From contig JAZRZO010000036.1 in assembly GCA_045601405.1 (NCBI GenBank), forward strand, positions 1 through 51,965: a stretch of DNA of 51,965 bases, given 5' to 3'. A program made the position numbers and the translations under genes. Each line of letters starts with the position of its first letter. The stretch's first letter is position 1. Shown here piece by piece: positions 40,826 through 49,401 of the stretch. The notes under the pieces were generated by a model. It did not search any database. It saw nothing but the letters and a program-made list of their open reading frames with translations, and had not been told where the DNA came from. This stretch comes from RGIG5612 sp045601405. Its GTDB lineage: Bacteria; Bacillota; Clostridia; Lachnospirales; Lachnospiraceae.

Positions 40826-42340
40826 CTAATATGACTGATAAACAAAGCTGCTTGAATTATATCCTCCGTATTTTCCGAATATGACTATTGCCATTATCAG
40901 CGCCAGCAATATCACCCACCTCAGCGCCGTGTTCATCTTTGCAAGCTGCCCTCTCGGATCCTTCCGTGTATGAACCCGGGATACGATCAGCCATATAATA
41001 AACGCTGCAGCCAGCACTATGGCATCATAAAGGTCCAGCCCTGCAATACTCATATCTGCTGCCTTCCCGGCCGGTATTATAAACGCCGCAGCCGGCTTGG
41101 TAAAAATACTGCCCAGATAAGACAACGCGTCCTTTAATGTAGGCGTAAATACAAAATACGCCGACACAGCGCCAAGGAATATGGTCCTTATCATCATAAA
41201 AAGCTGATATGGCATCGATCCTGTAAGTACAGGAAATCTTTTCCTGAATTTCTTTACAAGCGGCTCGATGACTGTCGAAAGTATCACAAGGACTGCGTAA
41301 AAGGCTCCGCTGACAAGAAAGACCGTGCTTATATCATGCCATACCGCAAATACAAACCATACGAACAACAGTCCTGTGCAGTTAACGATAAGAGCCGCAT
41401 TCTTCCTTCCTATCGTGTCTTTTGTCTTTCTTATAAATGTTTTTGCCGGGCCGGACATAGTCACACTGAACATAACGTAATCCTTAAGCCATGCTCCCAA
41501 AGTAATATGCCACCTGCGCCAGAATTCCGGAACGCTCCTGGAGATGTACGGATGGTCAAAGTTTTCCGGAAGCGTTATTCCGAATATCTGCGCCGCGCCT
41601 GTAACTATATCCATACAGCCTGAAAAGTCTGTGTAAAGCCTGAACGAGAAGAACAGCAGCGCCACCGGAACATATATGCCTGAATACGCGCTGTCGCCCC
41701 ATCCGGCGCTCAGATGATCTGACATCACTCTCATCCGTTCAGATATCACAAGCTTTTTAAAAAAGCCCCATGCCATCCGCTGTATGCCAAAGGTCAGATT
41801 TTCATAAGAAAAGCTATGTCCCTTTGTCAGCTGCTCTGACATCTCCTCATATCTGCAAATGGGGCCCTGCGTCATCACCGGAAAAAACGCCAGGAACAGT
41901 AGAAGTCTGGCATAGTTTTTTTCCGCCGGATATTTCCCTCTGAAAACATCCACACAATATCCTATCGCCATCAGGGAGTAGTAGGATATCCCGAGAGGTA
42001 CAACTATCTCCCCGGCTCTTACAGGATCAGAAAACAGTATAGACCCGGCCAGCCCGGGGAAATATCTCGTTCCGTATTTGAAGATGAATATCATCGCGAT
42101 GATCAGCGTGATGACCAGCAACATCATCGCCTTATTCTTTTTATCTTCAAATACTCTGCCGGATAAAAACACCACAAGCGCTTCCGCAAGCAATACAATG
42201 ATCATCGCGTAGGATGTGAGCAGGCAGAATACCAGACTTGCCGTTAAAAGCAATATCCACTGCCAGCTGCGCGGCAGGATATAATACAGCGCTGCCACTA
42301 CAACCAGAAATATTAAAAAGTATAGTGATATCAGCGTCAT
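40826..42340 (-). CDS. MBOAT membrane O-acyltransferase, third of three, coupled to a carrier protein
   Basis: 504 residues, about 11 membrane spans. WRRWH at 274-278 in EFWRRWHITLGAWLKDY; the invariant His is H335, but in VWHDIST rather than WHGA as in the other two, a change next to the active site. Its ATG overlaps the stop of the carrier-protein gene (ATGA), as in DltC/DltB-type coupling, so it probably takes its acyl group from that carrier. Confidence 0.93.
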   Translation of the reverse strand: MTLISLYFLIFLVVVAALYYILPRSWQWILLLTASLVFCLLTSYAMIIVLLAEALVVFLSGRVFEDKKNKAMMLLVITLIIAMIFIFKYGTRYFPGLAGSILFSDPVRAGEIVVPLGISYYSLMAIGYCVDVFRGKYPAEKNYARLLLFLAFFPVMTQGPICRYEEMSEQLTKGHSFSYENLTFGIQRMAWGFFKKLVISERMRVMSDHLSAGWGDSAYSGIYVPVALLFFSFRLYTDFSGCMDIVTGAAQIFGITLPENFDHPYISRSVPEFWRRWHITLGAWLKDYVMFSVTMSGPAKTFIRKTKDTIGRKNAALIVNCTGLLFVWFVFAVWHDISTVFLVSGAFYAVLVILSTVIEPLVKKFRKRFPVLTGSMPYQLFMMIRTIFLGAVSAYFVFTPTLKDALSYLGSIFTKPAAAFIIPAGKAADMSIAGLDLYDAIVLAAAFIIWLIVSRVHTRKDPRGQLAKMNTALRWVILLALIMAIVIFGKYGGYNSSSFVYQSY

Positions 42341-42567
42341 CCCTGCTTAAGCTTTTCCACCAGCGCGCAGATCGAATCCACATTCGCGAGATTTTCTTTT
42401 GTGATGTGCTTCGCCGATATCGTTATCCCGAACTCCTCCTCGAGAGCGGAAACTATATCGATGATATCAAGTGATGTTATCTGCCCGTCCTCGAGCATAT
42501 TGTCACCGTCATAGCTTTCGATCTCGTCGTTAACGTCTGTCAGGATCTCCATTATCTTTTCTTTCAT
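42337..42567 (-). CDS. Acyl/peptidyl carrier protein 1 (DltC-like)
   Basis: 76 residues from the ATG at 42567, chosen for its GGAGG site 8 bases upstream; a longer frame to 42633 runs into the upstream gene. Four-helix carrier fold with the phosphopantetheine Ser32 in DGQITSLDIIDIV. It starts 2 bases after the stop of the membrane-protein gene and overlaps the third MBOAT. It would carry the acyl group as a thioester to that membrane enzyme. Confidence 0.9.
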   Translation of the reverse strand: MKEKIMEILTDVNDEIESYDGDNMLEDGQITSLDIIDIVSALEEEFGITISAKHITKENLANVDSICALVEKLKQG

Positions 42568-42569
42568 GA

Positions 42570-44231
42570 TCAGCCTCCTATCTTCTCTTTTCTGATGGCA
42601 GGCACCGCAATAAACAGCGGCATTGCTGCACATACAGGCATTATATATCTTATATGTTCATTTACCGGCGAGGCTATTGCCATAAGTATGATGATGAACG
42701 CCGGTATTGTAAGCATAGCGGCGGCATTTTTTCTTTTCGCGTAGTATATCACTGTTCCGAGAAGCAGGAAAAAATAAGACCCGCATTTAAACAGAAGATT
42801 CACCACCGGGATCTTCTGCCAGAGCCGATACCATTTTTCCATCACATTCTGAGCGCCTCTAAGCTTCTCCGGACTTTTTGGCACAAGGTCCTTCCTCACA
42901 TTCTCCACTGCGTACTCGTCCAGACCAAACTGCACAGTTGTCCCCGCTCCGCCCTTCTGGTTTTTTATCATCGGAAGGATAGTATAATAACCGTCTGTCT
43001 GGAGAAGAAAAGCCTCGGCATATGTGACCGGATGCTTTTTCAGCATTGAAGCCCATATCCGGAAATATTCCTTAAGCACAGGCCTTTCATCATCTGCCGC
43101 CCACCAGTGATACCATGCTTTGACCGGATCAGATGACATAGGGTAATAGCGTTTGCCCAGCTTCCTGTGATCATCCGTTGAAAATACCTTTTCTATTGTC
43201 TTTGCTTCTTCCGCGGTCACCTCTTCCGGGTGATCCCTTACATATCTTGCGGTCTGCTGGAATGGTATGGAGAGCATCTCTGATGTCTCTGTTCCTGTAT
43301 CGTATATCCGGTTGGTTATCAGGGTAAATGCCGTTGACAGTATGATCGCTGCCGCAGCTCCTGCCAGAACCCGGCCCCACGCTCCTTTCTTTTTCGCAAG
43401 ATAGATGATAAATACCACAAGCGTTGGTAGTGCCAGCGCTATCATCCCGTTTCTCAAAAGACAGAGCAGCAGTATCACAGATCCGTAAAGAACATAGAAG
43501 CCTCCGCCTATCTGTTTTGTGTCTTCAGTAAAGAGTTCAGCGCTCATGACAATAAAATAAACGAATATACCTGTAAAAAGTATATCCTTTGTGCCGCACT
43601 GCATTGCCCCTCCCCAGAGAGGTGTTATCGCCAGGACACAGAGAGTAAATATCCGGAATCCGGCGGAAATGCCTTTTTTGGTCATAAAGCTTATCATATA
43701 GGCAAACGCGAATATACATACCGCCGTCTGAAAGATGATATAGAAAAATATCCCCGGCTCAAGCCTTCCTGTAAGCATAAGCCCTGCCTTTGAAAACAGC
43801 CCTATGATATGTGTGGAAAATATCGGGTGATGTGCGTTTATTGCCTGAAATCCGTCTGCCTGTACCGTCTGGTACATCATGTCATATATTGCTGAACCGG
43901 GATAGAAAACCGTTATCCATGGCAGATAGAACACAGCAAGCACTGCTGCGCTTATGAGGAACGGATGTCTGTCGATCGCTTTCCGTGAGCTCTCCTGTTT
44001 TTTTATCAGCATCCCTGATGATAAAAGCGCCCCAAAAAAACGAAAGAAAAGAAATATCAGCAATGAACAGACTATCCAGAGGCATAAAAGGATAAGTATA
44101 TTAAGCGCGCTCCCTTTGACACCGGAAAAAGTGTCTCTGTAAAAAAGAACAAGTGCCATCGTCTGCAGGATGCCAAGGATAAGCGCTGCTATTGCTTCCG
44201 TGATATGATTATTAAAGAGCTTCCCGATCAA
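42570..44231 (-). CDS. Polytopic membrane protein (DUF6020-like, GT-C style)
   Basis: 553 residues, about 12 membrane spans. After the third span comes FYPGSAIYDMMYQTVQ (about 110-125) and a HHPIFSTH block, typical of DUF6020-like proteins of Gram-positive surface clusters. The acidic residue after a short re-entrant loop resembles GT-C glycosyltransferases. It is placed between the two carrier-protein genes, 6 bases after one and 2 before the other, so it may act with the acyl-carrier system or transfer the sugar that is acylated. Function unproven. Confidence 0.7.
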   Translation of the reverse strand: MIGKLFNNHITEAIAALILGILQTMALVLFYRDTFSGVKGSALNILILLCLWIVCSLLIFLFFRFFGALLSSGMLIKKQESSRKAIDRHPFLISAAVLAVFYLPWITVFYPGSAIYDMMYQTVQADGFQAINAHHPIFSTHIIGLFSKAGLMLTGRLEPGIFFYIIFQTAVCIFAFAYMISFMTKKGISAGFRIFTLCVLAITPLWGGAMQCGTKDILFTGIFVYFIVMSAELFTEDTKQIGGGFYVLYGSVILLLCLLRNGMIALALPTLVVFIIYLAKKKGAWGRVLAGAAAAIILSTAFTLITNRIYDTGTETSEMLSIPFQQTARYVRDHPEEVTAEEAKTIEKVFSTDDHRKLGKRYYPMSSDPVKAWYHWWAADDERPVLKEYFRIWASMLKKHPVTYAEAFLLQTDGYYTILPMIKNQKGGAGTTVQFGLDEYAVENVRKDLVPKSPEKLRGAQNVMEKWYRLWQKIPVVNLLFKCGSYFFLLLGTVIYYAKRKNAAAMLTIPAFIIILMAIASPVNEHIRYIMPVCAAMPLFIAVPAIRKEKIGG

Positions 44232-44237
44232 CGCAGC

Positions 44238-44483
44238 CTACAGATCCTGTCCTCTTGTCTTTATTATCTCTACCATCTCTCCGACGTTTGCCATTCCCGT
44301 CACCTCATCCATCGAGAACTTAAGGCCAAATTCCTTCTCTATTGCAACCACCAGATTTATGTGTTCAAGGCTGTCCCAATCCTCTATCGTTTCCGAATTC
44401 GTCTCAGCGACCACTTCTATTTCATCATCATCAAAAACATCTCTGAATATGGCGTTCAGTCTTTCGTAAATCTTTTCTTCCAT
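44238..44483 (-). CDS. Acyl carrier protein 2, paired with FkbH-like enzyme
   Basis: 81 residues, AGGAGGAG-type site (GGAGGAG) before the ATG. The phosphopantetheine motif is WDSLEHINLV with Ser38, and the helix after it is acidic, as expected for docking with a partner enzyme. It lies 13 bases after the FkbH-like gene. In polyketide pathways FkbH loads a glyceryl group from 1,3-bisphosphoglycerate on a stand-alone ACP, so this is the most likely ACP for such a step. Confidence 0.93.
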   Translation of the reverse strand: MEEKIYERLNAIFRDVFDDDEIEVVAETNSETIEDWDSLEHINLVVAIEKEFGLKFSMDEVTGMANVGEMVEIIKTRGQDL

Positions 44484-44496
44484 AACTCCTCCGTAT

Positions 44497-46296
44497 CTAT
44501 CCGTTTACCTCTATAACCCTGCACTGCGGCTTGTACGCCGGCACATCCAGCTTCCATATATCTCCTTCCGGAGTGAAGCCGAGATCTGTATAAAGATCAC
44601 TGACCATTCCGTTTTTAGCGGTGGGGATATAATGCCCTATGATAGTTGTTACCTGTTTATCTGCAGCCTGTTTTACAAGCTCATCCAGCATGGCAAATTC
44701 CATATCTCTTTTTAAAACTCTGCAGCTCATAAGATTTAGTCTTATGTGTGCTTCCCTTCCCATCATATCTGCCGAGGGCGGACTTATGTGCGCCGCCTCT
44801 ACTGCTACAACACCGTTATCACCAAACCTGTCCTCAAGCCTGCCGTAAATGGTTATCCATTCATCTGAGGCTGCCATTTCTTCGATGTCCGCAACAGAAC
44901 ACCTCAGTGTGGTAAGGTTGAATTGATTGCTTTTGTTTGTAAGCTGCGCTATCCGCGGGATGTGCTCAACGCTGAAGGGCTTTATCTCTGCCCTCATTTC
45001 AAGACTTTTTAAATAGTCCTCATAATCCGCAAATTCACTCTGAAGCCTTGAGCGCTCCGCATTGGCTTTATACATCTCGTTTCTGGCTCTGTCATCCTCC
45101 GATATATCCGTCACCTCAAAAAACGCGGATCTGTCAAGTATCCTGGCGAACATCAGCGGATCTTCAATCTCCGGAACAGCTATGCCCGGGATCTGTGATG
45201 ATACTATATGACGTTCCGCCGGATTATCGTCTACAAACACAAAGGAATCCGCCCCGAGGTTGATTTCTGAAGCAATTTCTTTAATATTTACATCTTTCGG
45301 GAGCCAATTTGCCTTGATATTTATAAAATCACTGCTCTTTAGGACCCCATCAGTCTCATCCAGCCCTTTAAGGGCATTTTCAGGCTCATTTTTAGATACG
45401 ATATTGAGCAGGACACCTATATCCTTTTGCGACTTTATATATGTCTGAAAATCCAGGAATGTTTCCGCCTCCGCGCTTTCGGGACCTATCTTAAGGTTTT
45501 CCGGACCGTCATCTCCGACAACACCTCCCCAGAGTGTGTTGTCCAGGTCCATCACAAGAGCTTTTTTATTTTTTCCGTAAATGGATTTTATTATGTTCGC
45601 AACCGAAAATGAAAGCTCCGGGACCAGAGGAACCGCGGGACAATATTTGTACATGTTCCAGTAAAACGGGTCGCTCCACTTTGCAAGACCGAGATAAGCC
45701 GAAAGATAGTTTACATCATTCAGGAAGATGTTGCTGTGGTCTGCGATATATGACGCGAACATACTGTTAAGACCGTTTATGAAGTTGACCTTGCCGTGAA
45801 TATCTGTCGAGTCAGCGTTTCCGTAAAGCCTGAGATCAGGAAGTTCAAAATTGTTTTGTATGATAACGCAATCCCACTTCTCACTGAGCTTTTCCCATAT
45901 TGCCTTGAACCTGCAGAACTCCGCATTCATTTTGGAGTTTATCTGTTCTCTGCTTTCTGAAGGCTTGGGGAATGTCATGATATTATGGATAGATGTATGG
46001 ATATAGACCACGTCGGGGTCAAAGCTGTCTAATTCCGGGTTCCCGAACATAGCGTCTTCATAATATTTATTGTATTCGCTCTCATAGAACTTAGCCTCGA
46101 TGCCGTAGTTCAGCAAAAACAGATCAAGAACCTGAACAATATTCGCCGTAGTAGACCCGCCCAGTACCGCTATATTTTTTTTCAGCTTTATTTCCGCACC
46201 GTTTTTTTCCATCAGCGCGCGTTTCAGAGACTTCTTTTTTTTGATGATCAGGTCATTATCAAAAGGATATTCCAGTTCTTTCATTTCATTCACCAT
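44497..46296 (-). CDS. FkbH-like HAD-IIIC/GNAT protein (glyceryl-carrier synthase type)
   Basis: 599 residues in three parts: an N-terminal SGNH-like domain (about 42-240), a HAD-IIIC phosphatase domain with MDLDNTLWGG (nucleophile D250), IVSKN (K302) and FVDDNPAE (355-361), and a C-terminal GNAT domain (about 440-590). This is the FkbH plan. Characterised members dephosphorylate and transfer a glyceryl unit from 1,3-bisphosphoglycerate to an ACP. First gene of the cluster after a perfect terminator. The annotated ATG has no good ribosome site; the fifth codon ATG (46284) has GGTGA in front and may be the true start. Confidence 0.9.
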   Translation of the reverse strand: MVNEMKELEYPFDNDLIIKKKKSLKRALMEKNGAEIKLKKNIAVLGGSTTANIVQVLDLFLLNYGIEAKFYESEYNKYYEDAMFGNPELDSFDPDVVYIHTSIHNIMTFPKPSESREQINSKMNAEFCRFKAIWEKLSEKWDCVIIQNNFELPDLRLYGNADSTDIHGKVNFINGLNSMFASYIADHSNIFLNDVNYLSAYLGLAKWSDPFYWNMYKYCPAVPLVPELSFSVANIIKSIYGKNKKALVMDLDNTLWGGVVGDDGPENLKIGPESAEAETFLDFQTYIKSQKDIGVLLNIVSKNEPENALKGLDETDGVLKSSDFINIKANWLPKDVNIKEIASEINLGADSFVFVDDNPAERHIVSSQIPGIAVPEIEDPLMFARILDRSAFFEVTDISEDDRARNEMYKANAERSRLQSEFADYEDYLKSLEMRAEIKPFSVEHIPRIAQLTNKSNQFNLTTLRCSVADIEEMAASDEWITIYGRLEDRFGDNGVVAVEAAHISPPSADMMGREAHIRLNLMSCRVLKRDMEFAMLDELVKQAADKQVTTIIGHYIPTAKNGMVSDLYTDLGFTPEGDIWKLDVPAYKPQCRVIEVNG

Positions 46297-46330
46297 AAAC
46301 GTTTACACATTTGAATTCAGAATAACATAA

Positions 46331-46362
46331 AAACGCTCAAAACTCCACTGTTTTGAGCGTTT
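46331..46362 (-). terminator. Perfect 13-bp terminator before the glycan cluster
   Basis: AAACGCTCAAAAC (46331-46343) pairs with GTTTTGAGCGTTT (46350-46362) around TCCACT, followed on the minus strand by TTAT. It ends the mdoB-type gene transcript (stop at 46414) and marks the upstream border of the cluster. The remaining 34 bases before the FkbH start leave little room for a promoter, so some read-through is possible. Confidence 0.92.
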
Positions 46363-46413
46363 GACATGTTTTATCAGACCCTTATATCAGGGCGTATGCA
46401 AGGCGGCCGTATG

Positions 46414-48507
46414 CTACCAGCCGGCGAACTGCGTACCCTCATCATTTTCAGGAAGGTCATCATCGTTATAGACTTCATCGTAACCGTCTTCAACGACAGT
46501 ATCCTCTTCAACATAGGCATCCGTCTCATTTTCCTGCCACGGATACATCCCCTGATAAAGTGAATACGCATACCGCCACGGAAGCAGGCGCGTCTCTTTT
46601 ACACGTCCTTTTCCGGTGATTTCAAATGCCATTCCGGACACATCTCTTGCTGTGCTTCCGTCCGGGAAACATATGTTGAGCAGGATAGTTCCGCGCATAT
46701 TTTTCCATTTTGAGATATCAATCTTTCCAATGTAGCTTCTGAGATTTTCATTATCACTTACATAATCCTCGTCTTCAACAAGATCAACGGTATCGACCCT
46801 GTATTTTCCTTCCTCCTGGAATTCAACCTCAAAATGATCTACCTTTATTTCTCTGTCCTTATCAAAGAATATCGTAAGCCCGTAGTCCTCCGTAACCCTG
46901 ACATTAAGAGTATTTGTCGCGGGATCATAGGAATCGATAGTCAGTGTATTTCCGAAGGTATCGCTGTACTTTTCCATCAGCCCGTCTGTCTGATTATCCA
47001 CCTTTTCCAGTTCTTCAAGGAATTCTGACTTGCTCGATATCTCTTTTTTTACTGTTTCCTGTCCGAACTTCTCAACACAGGTTTCCTCCGCGGAGAACAG
47101 ATTCGTTCCGAGGCCAAGCCTGTCCCCCTCTATCTCCACGCCTATCGAAGCGAGGGTTGTCGGAAAAAGATCAAAGGTAGTGTAGCTTCTGGTTTTGGAC
47201 GGATCTGCTGTCGCAGCATCCGCGTTCAGGTACAGAGTATATACTCTCCTGTCATAATCCGGGCTGACGCCGGCGAAATAGTCTTTAGCCATTGTAGTGT
47301 GGTCTCCCACCAGAACTACTGTAGTATTTTCATAAAAATCCTGCTGCTCTATCCACTTTATGAATTCCGCAACCTGCCTGTCCGAGCATGCTATTACATT
47401 GCTGTACTGTTCTCCCGGAAACTCATTCTTGCACAGAGGGCAGACATAGCCTTCCTCAAAATGTGTATCCGCCGTAAGCATCGAGAAGTAGAACGGACCG
47501 CCTTCCTGACTTAGCTGCTCAAGTGTTTCTTTAGCGAAGTCGAAGAGTTTCTGGTCCTCGTATCCCCACCAGACATAGTAATCCTCATCTATCCAGCCGA
47601 CTTCCTTGGCATACAGATAATCTCTTATTTCTGGATCTCCGTGATCAGCGCAATAAAGCCTGCGTCCTCCGAAGGTTGCGTCCGATCCAAGAAGGAACAG
47701 CTCTCTGTAGCCTTCCTCCTCAAGTATATCCCCAAGCGCTGTCACATGAGGGAAGAATGTGTCCTGCGTATCCATATTGTTTCCGCCGATGCTGACTTTA
47801 AGAGGAAGACCTGTGGTATGGGCAAACATAGCGCCGGTGGTAAAGTTTGTACCGGCCATTACCAGACCTCCGTTAAGAGCGCTGTCCTTACCCGAAAAGT
47901 CCTCACCGCTTTCTGAAAGTCTTGTGAGATTCGGTATTCGGCTCTTTTGGAATCCTCCTCCGGAGGCAGTATCCGCGTATGTTGTCTCCATCGACTCAAG
48001 GTAGATATATATGAGATTTCTTTTATTTTCCGGGAATTTCAGTTCAACATCCATAGGATCAACATAGTTTTCTTCTATGAATTTTGAATCACTGCGCTGA
48101 TCCTCTATCCATTCTCCGAGCTTAAAGTGCTTCCATGCCATCTGCTGAACGCATACACCACCCGCGATAGTTATCAATAAGGTTATGATCACAGCGATCA
48201 CACGCCTCTTTCTTTTTTTAAGAAGGACCAGGATGACAATATAGGCCGCTATTATGATGATCACGGGAAGAGCGATGTTCAATATCACTGACCTGACCAT
48301 TCCACCGCCGGTTCCCCCAAGAGGCGATGACAGTTGGAACAAGATCTCGTTCATATCAAGCTCGCCCCATGTACGCAACCCCCATATTCCCAAAAAGCCG
48401 AGAGCGCTGACAACAAACAGCAATATCCCGACAATAGTATATATTAATGCAAATAGTGGTTTTTTCTTATTCATATCAAATCTGTTTCTTTGATTTTTCG
48501 CAACCAC
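46414..48507 (-). CDS. MdoB/LtaS-type phosphoglycerol transferase
   Basis: 697 residues. Three membrane spans (about 15-40, 70-94 and 97-118), then an extracellular alkaline-phosphatase/sulfatase domain: GTNFTTGAMFAHTTGLPL holds the nucleophilic Thr, and VLVGDHTTMAKDYF the metal-binding Asp-His. This block is the MdoB (OpgB) subgroup pattern, so it moves phosphoglycerol onto an external glycan, rather than being a canonical LtaS. An extra C-terminal region (about 500-697) ends in a very acidic tail. The start is uncertain: GTG at 48507 or ATG 11 codons later; neither has a clear ribosome site. Confidence 0.88.
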   Translation of the reverse strand: MVAKNQRNRFDMNKKKPLFALIYTIVGILLFVVSALGFLGIWGLRTWGELDMNEILFQLSSPLGGTGGGMVRSVILNIALPVIIIIAAYIVILVLLKKRKRRVIAVIITLLITIAGGVCVQQMAWKHFKLGEWIEDQRSDSKFIEENYVDPMDVELKFPENKRNLIYIYLESMETTYADTASGGGFQKSRIPNLTRLSESGEDFSGKDSALNGGLVMAGTNFTTGAMFAHTTGLPLKVSIGGNNMDTQDTFFPHVTALGDILEEEGYRELFLLGSDATFGGRRLYCADHGDPEIRDYLYAKEVGWIDEDYYVWWGYEDQKLFDFAKETLEQLSQEGGPFYFSMLTADTHFEEGYVCPLCKNEFPGEQYSNVIACSDRQVAEFIKWIEQQDFYENTTVVLVGDHTTMAKDYFAGVSPDYDRRVYTLYLNADAATADPSKTRSYTTFDLFPTTLASIGVEIEGDRLGLGTNLFSAEETCVEKFGQETVKKEISSKSEFLEELEKVDNQTDGLMEKYSDTFGNTLTIDSYDPATNTLNVRVTEDYGLTIFFDKDREIKVDHFEVEFQEEGKYRVDTVDLVEDEDYVSDNENLRSYIGKIDISKWKNMRGTILLNICFPDGSTARDVSGMAFEITGKGRVKETRLLPWRYAYSLYQGMYPWQENETDAYVEEDTVVEDGYDEVYNDDDLPENDEGTQFAGW

Positions 48508-48557
48508 AATATCATAACATCGTGTTCATTTTGTGTCAAAACGCAGGGATACAATTT

Positions 48558-48646
48558 ATGATATTTAGGCAGTAAATTCCCAAAGTAAATCCCACAGTAG
48601 GAATTAAAGTTGGATTTACTTTGGGAATTTACGATGATATTTAGGC
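48558..48646. repeat. Mini-transposon-like hairpin flanked by 13-bp direct repeats
   Basis: Two perfect 21-bp arms (48572-48592 and 48612-48632, outer end GTAAATTCCCAAAG) surround a 19-base centre. The hairpin is flanked by the direct repeat ATGATATTTAGGC at 48558-48570 and 48634-48646. Inverted repeats inside a target-type duplication are the form of a MITE. There is no T-run after the arms, so it is not an ordinary terminator, though it may stop or shield transcripts between comF (ends 48651) and the mdoB-type gene. Confidence 0.7.
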
Positions 48647-48650
48647 TTTA

Positions 48651-49397
48651 TCATTTCTGAACAGCTGAAACGCAGATAAAACTTATCCTTGTTCCTGCCG
48701 CGCCAGATAAGGTCTGCGCGCATTCACAAATAGTTGCTCCGCTGGTATAGATATCATCTATAAGTATGATACTTTCATGTGCATCCGCCGATCTATCAAG
48801 CTCGAACGCCCCTTTTACGTTCGTTTTTCTCTCCTTAGCCCTCAGGTCTTTTTGCGGCTCCGTCTGCTTTTTCCTGTGCAGATATCCGTTCTCAACATTA
48901 AACTGCTTCCCGAAAAGCCTTCTGCTCCAATACGCAAAGCTTTCCGCTATCAGTTCAGACTGATTGAAGCCTCTTTGACGCAGCCTGCTTTTATGCAGCG
49001 GAACCGGAACAATAACTCCTTCTTTTATATGCTCCCCGAGGCGCGCAGCTATCTCGAAACCGGCAAACTCCGCATTTATCCTTCTGTCATGAAATTTCAG
49101 GTCATACAGTATCTTTTTTGCGCTGTCATTGTGCGGCATCAGTGCAGATCCCTGTATGCACCGCTTTACTCCGGAGCCTGTCCACGCCTTTATACTAAAG
49201 CTCCCCGTGCAGATGCCCGGGATATCCCGGCAACTTCCGCAAACATAGGCCTGTCTTATCTTTTCCATCTCCACTCCACCCTCACCATAAAGCATCCTGT
49301 ACCACCTGCGCGGCAATGTCAGGAGCTTTCCGCACACCACACAGGCTCTCGGAAAAAGAACCTGTAAGATTACCTCTGTGATCATTTTCAATATCAT
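48651..49397 (-). CDS. comF: ComF-family phosphoribosyltransferase-like protein
   Basis: 248 residues. N-terminal zinc site with two Cys pairs (C19, C22 and C53, C56), then a phosphoribosyltransferase fold with VPVPLHKSRLRQRGFNQSE and the PRPP-type loop ILIDDIYTSGAT (about 212-223). ComF acts in DNA uptake during competence in Bacillus; in many Firmicutes it is kept without obvious competence. It follows recD2 with a 4-base gap, so it is in one transcript with a DNA-repair helicase. Confidence 0.93.
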   Translation of the reverse strand: MILKMITEVILQVLFPRACVVCGKLLTLPRRWYRMLYGEGGVEMEKIRQAYVCGSCRDIPGICTGSFSIKAWTGSGVKRCIQGSALMPHNDSAKKILYDLKFHDRRINAEFAGFEIAARLGEHIKEGVIVPVPLHKSRLRQRGFNQSELIAESFAYWSRRLFGKQFNVENGYLHRKKQTEPQKDLRAKERKTNVKGAFELDRSADAHESIILIDDIYTSGATICECAQTLSGAAGTRISFICVSAVQK

Positions 49398-49401
49398 GTT
49401 T

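Noticed and set aside
46414..48507. Canonical LtaS lipoteichoic acid synthase
   Set aside because: Three rather than five membrane spans and an MdoB-type nucleophile block (NFTTGAMFAHTTGLPL) favour an MdoB-like phosphoglycerol transferase.
48572..48632. Ordinary rho-independent terminator for comF
   Set aside because: The stem is long and AT-rich, there is no T-run, and exact direct repeats flank it, which fits a small transposable element better.
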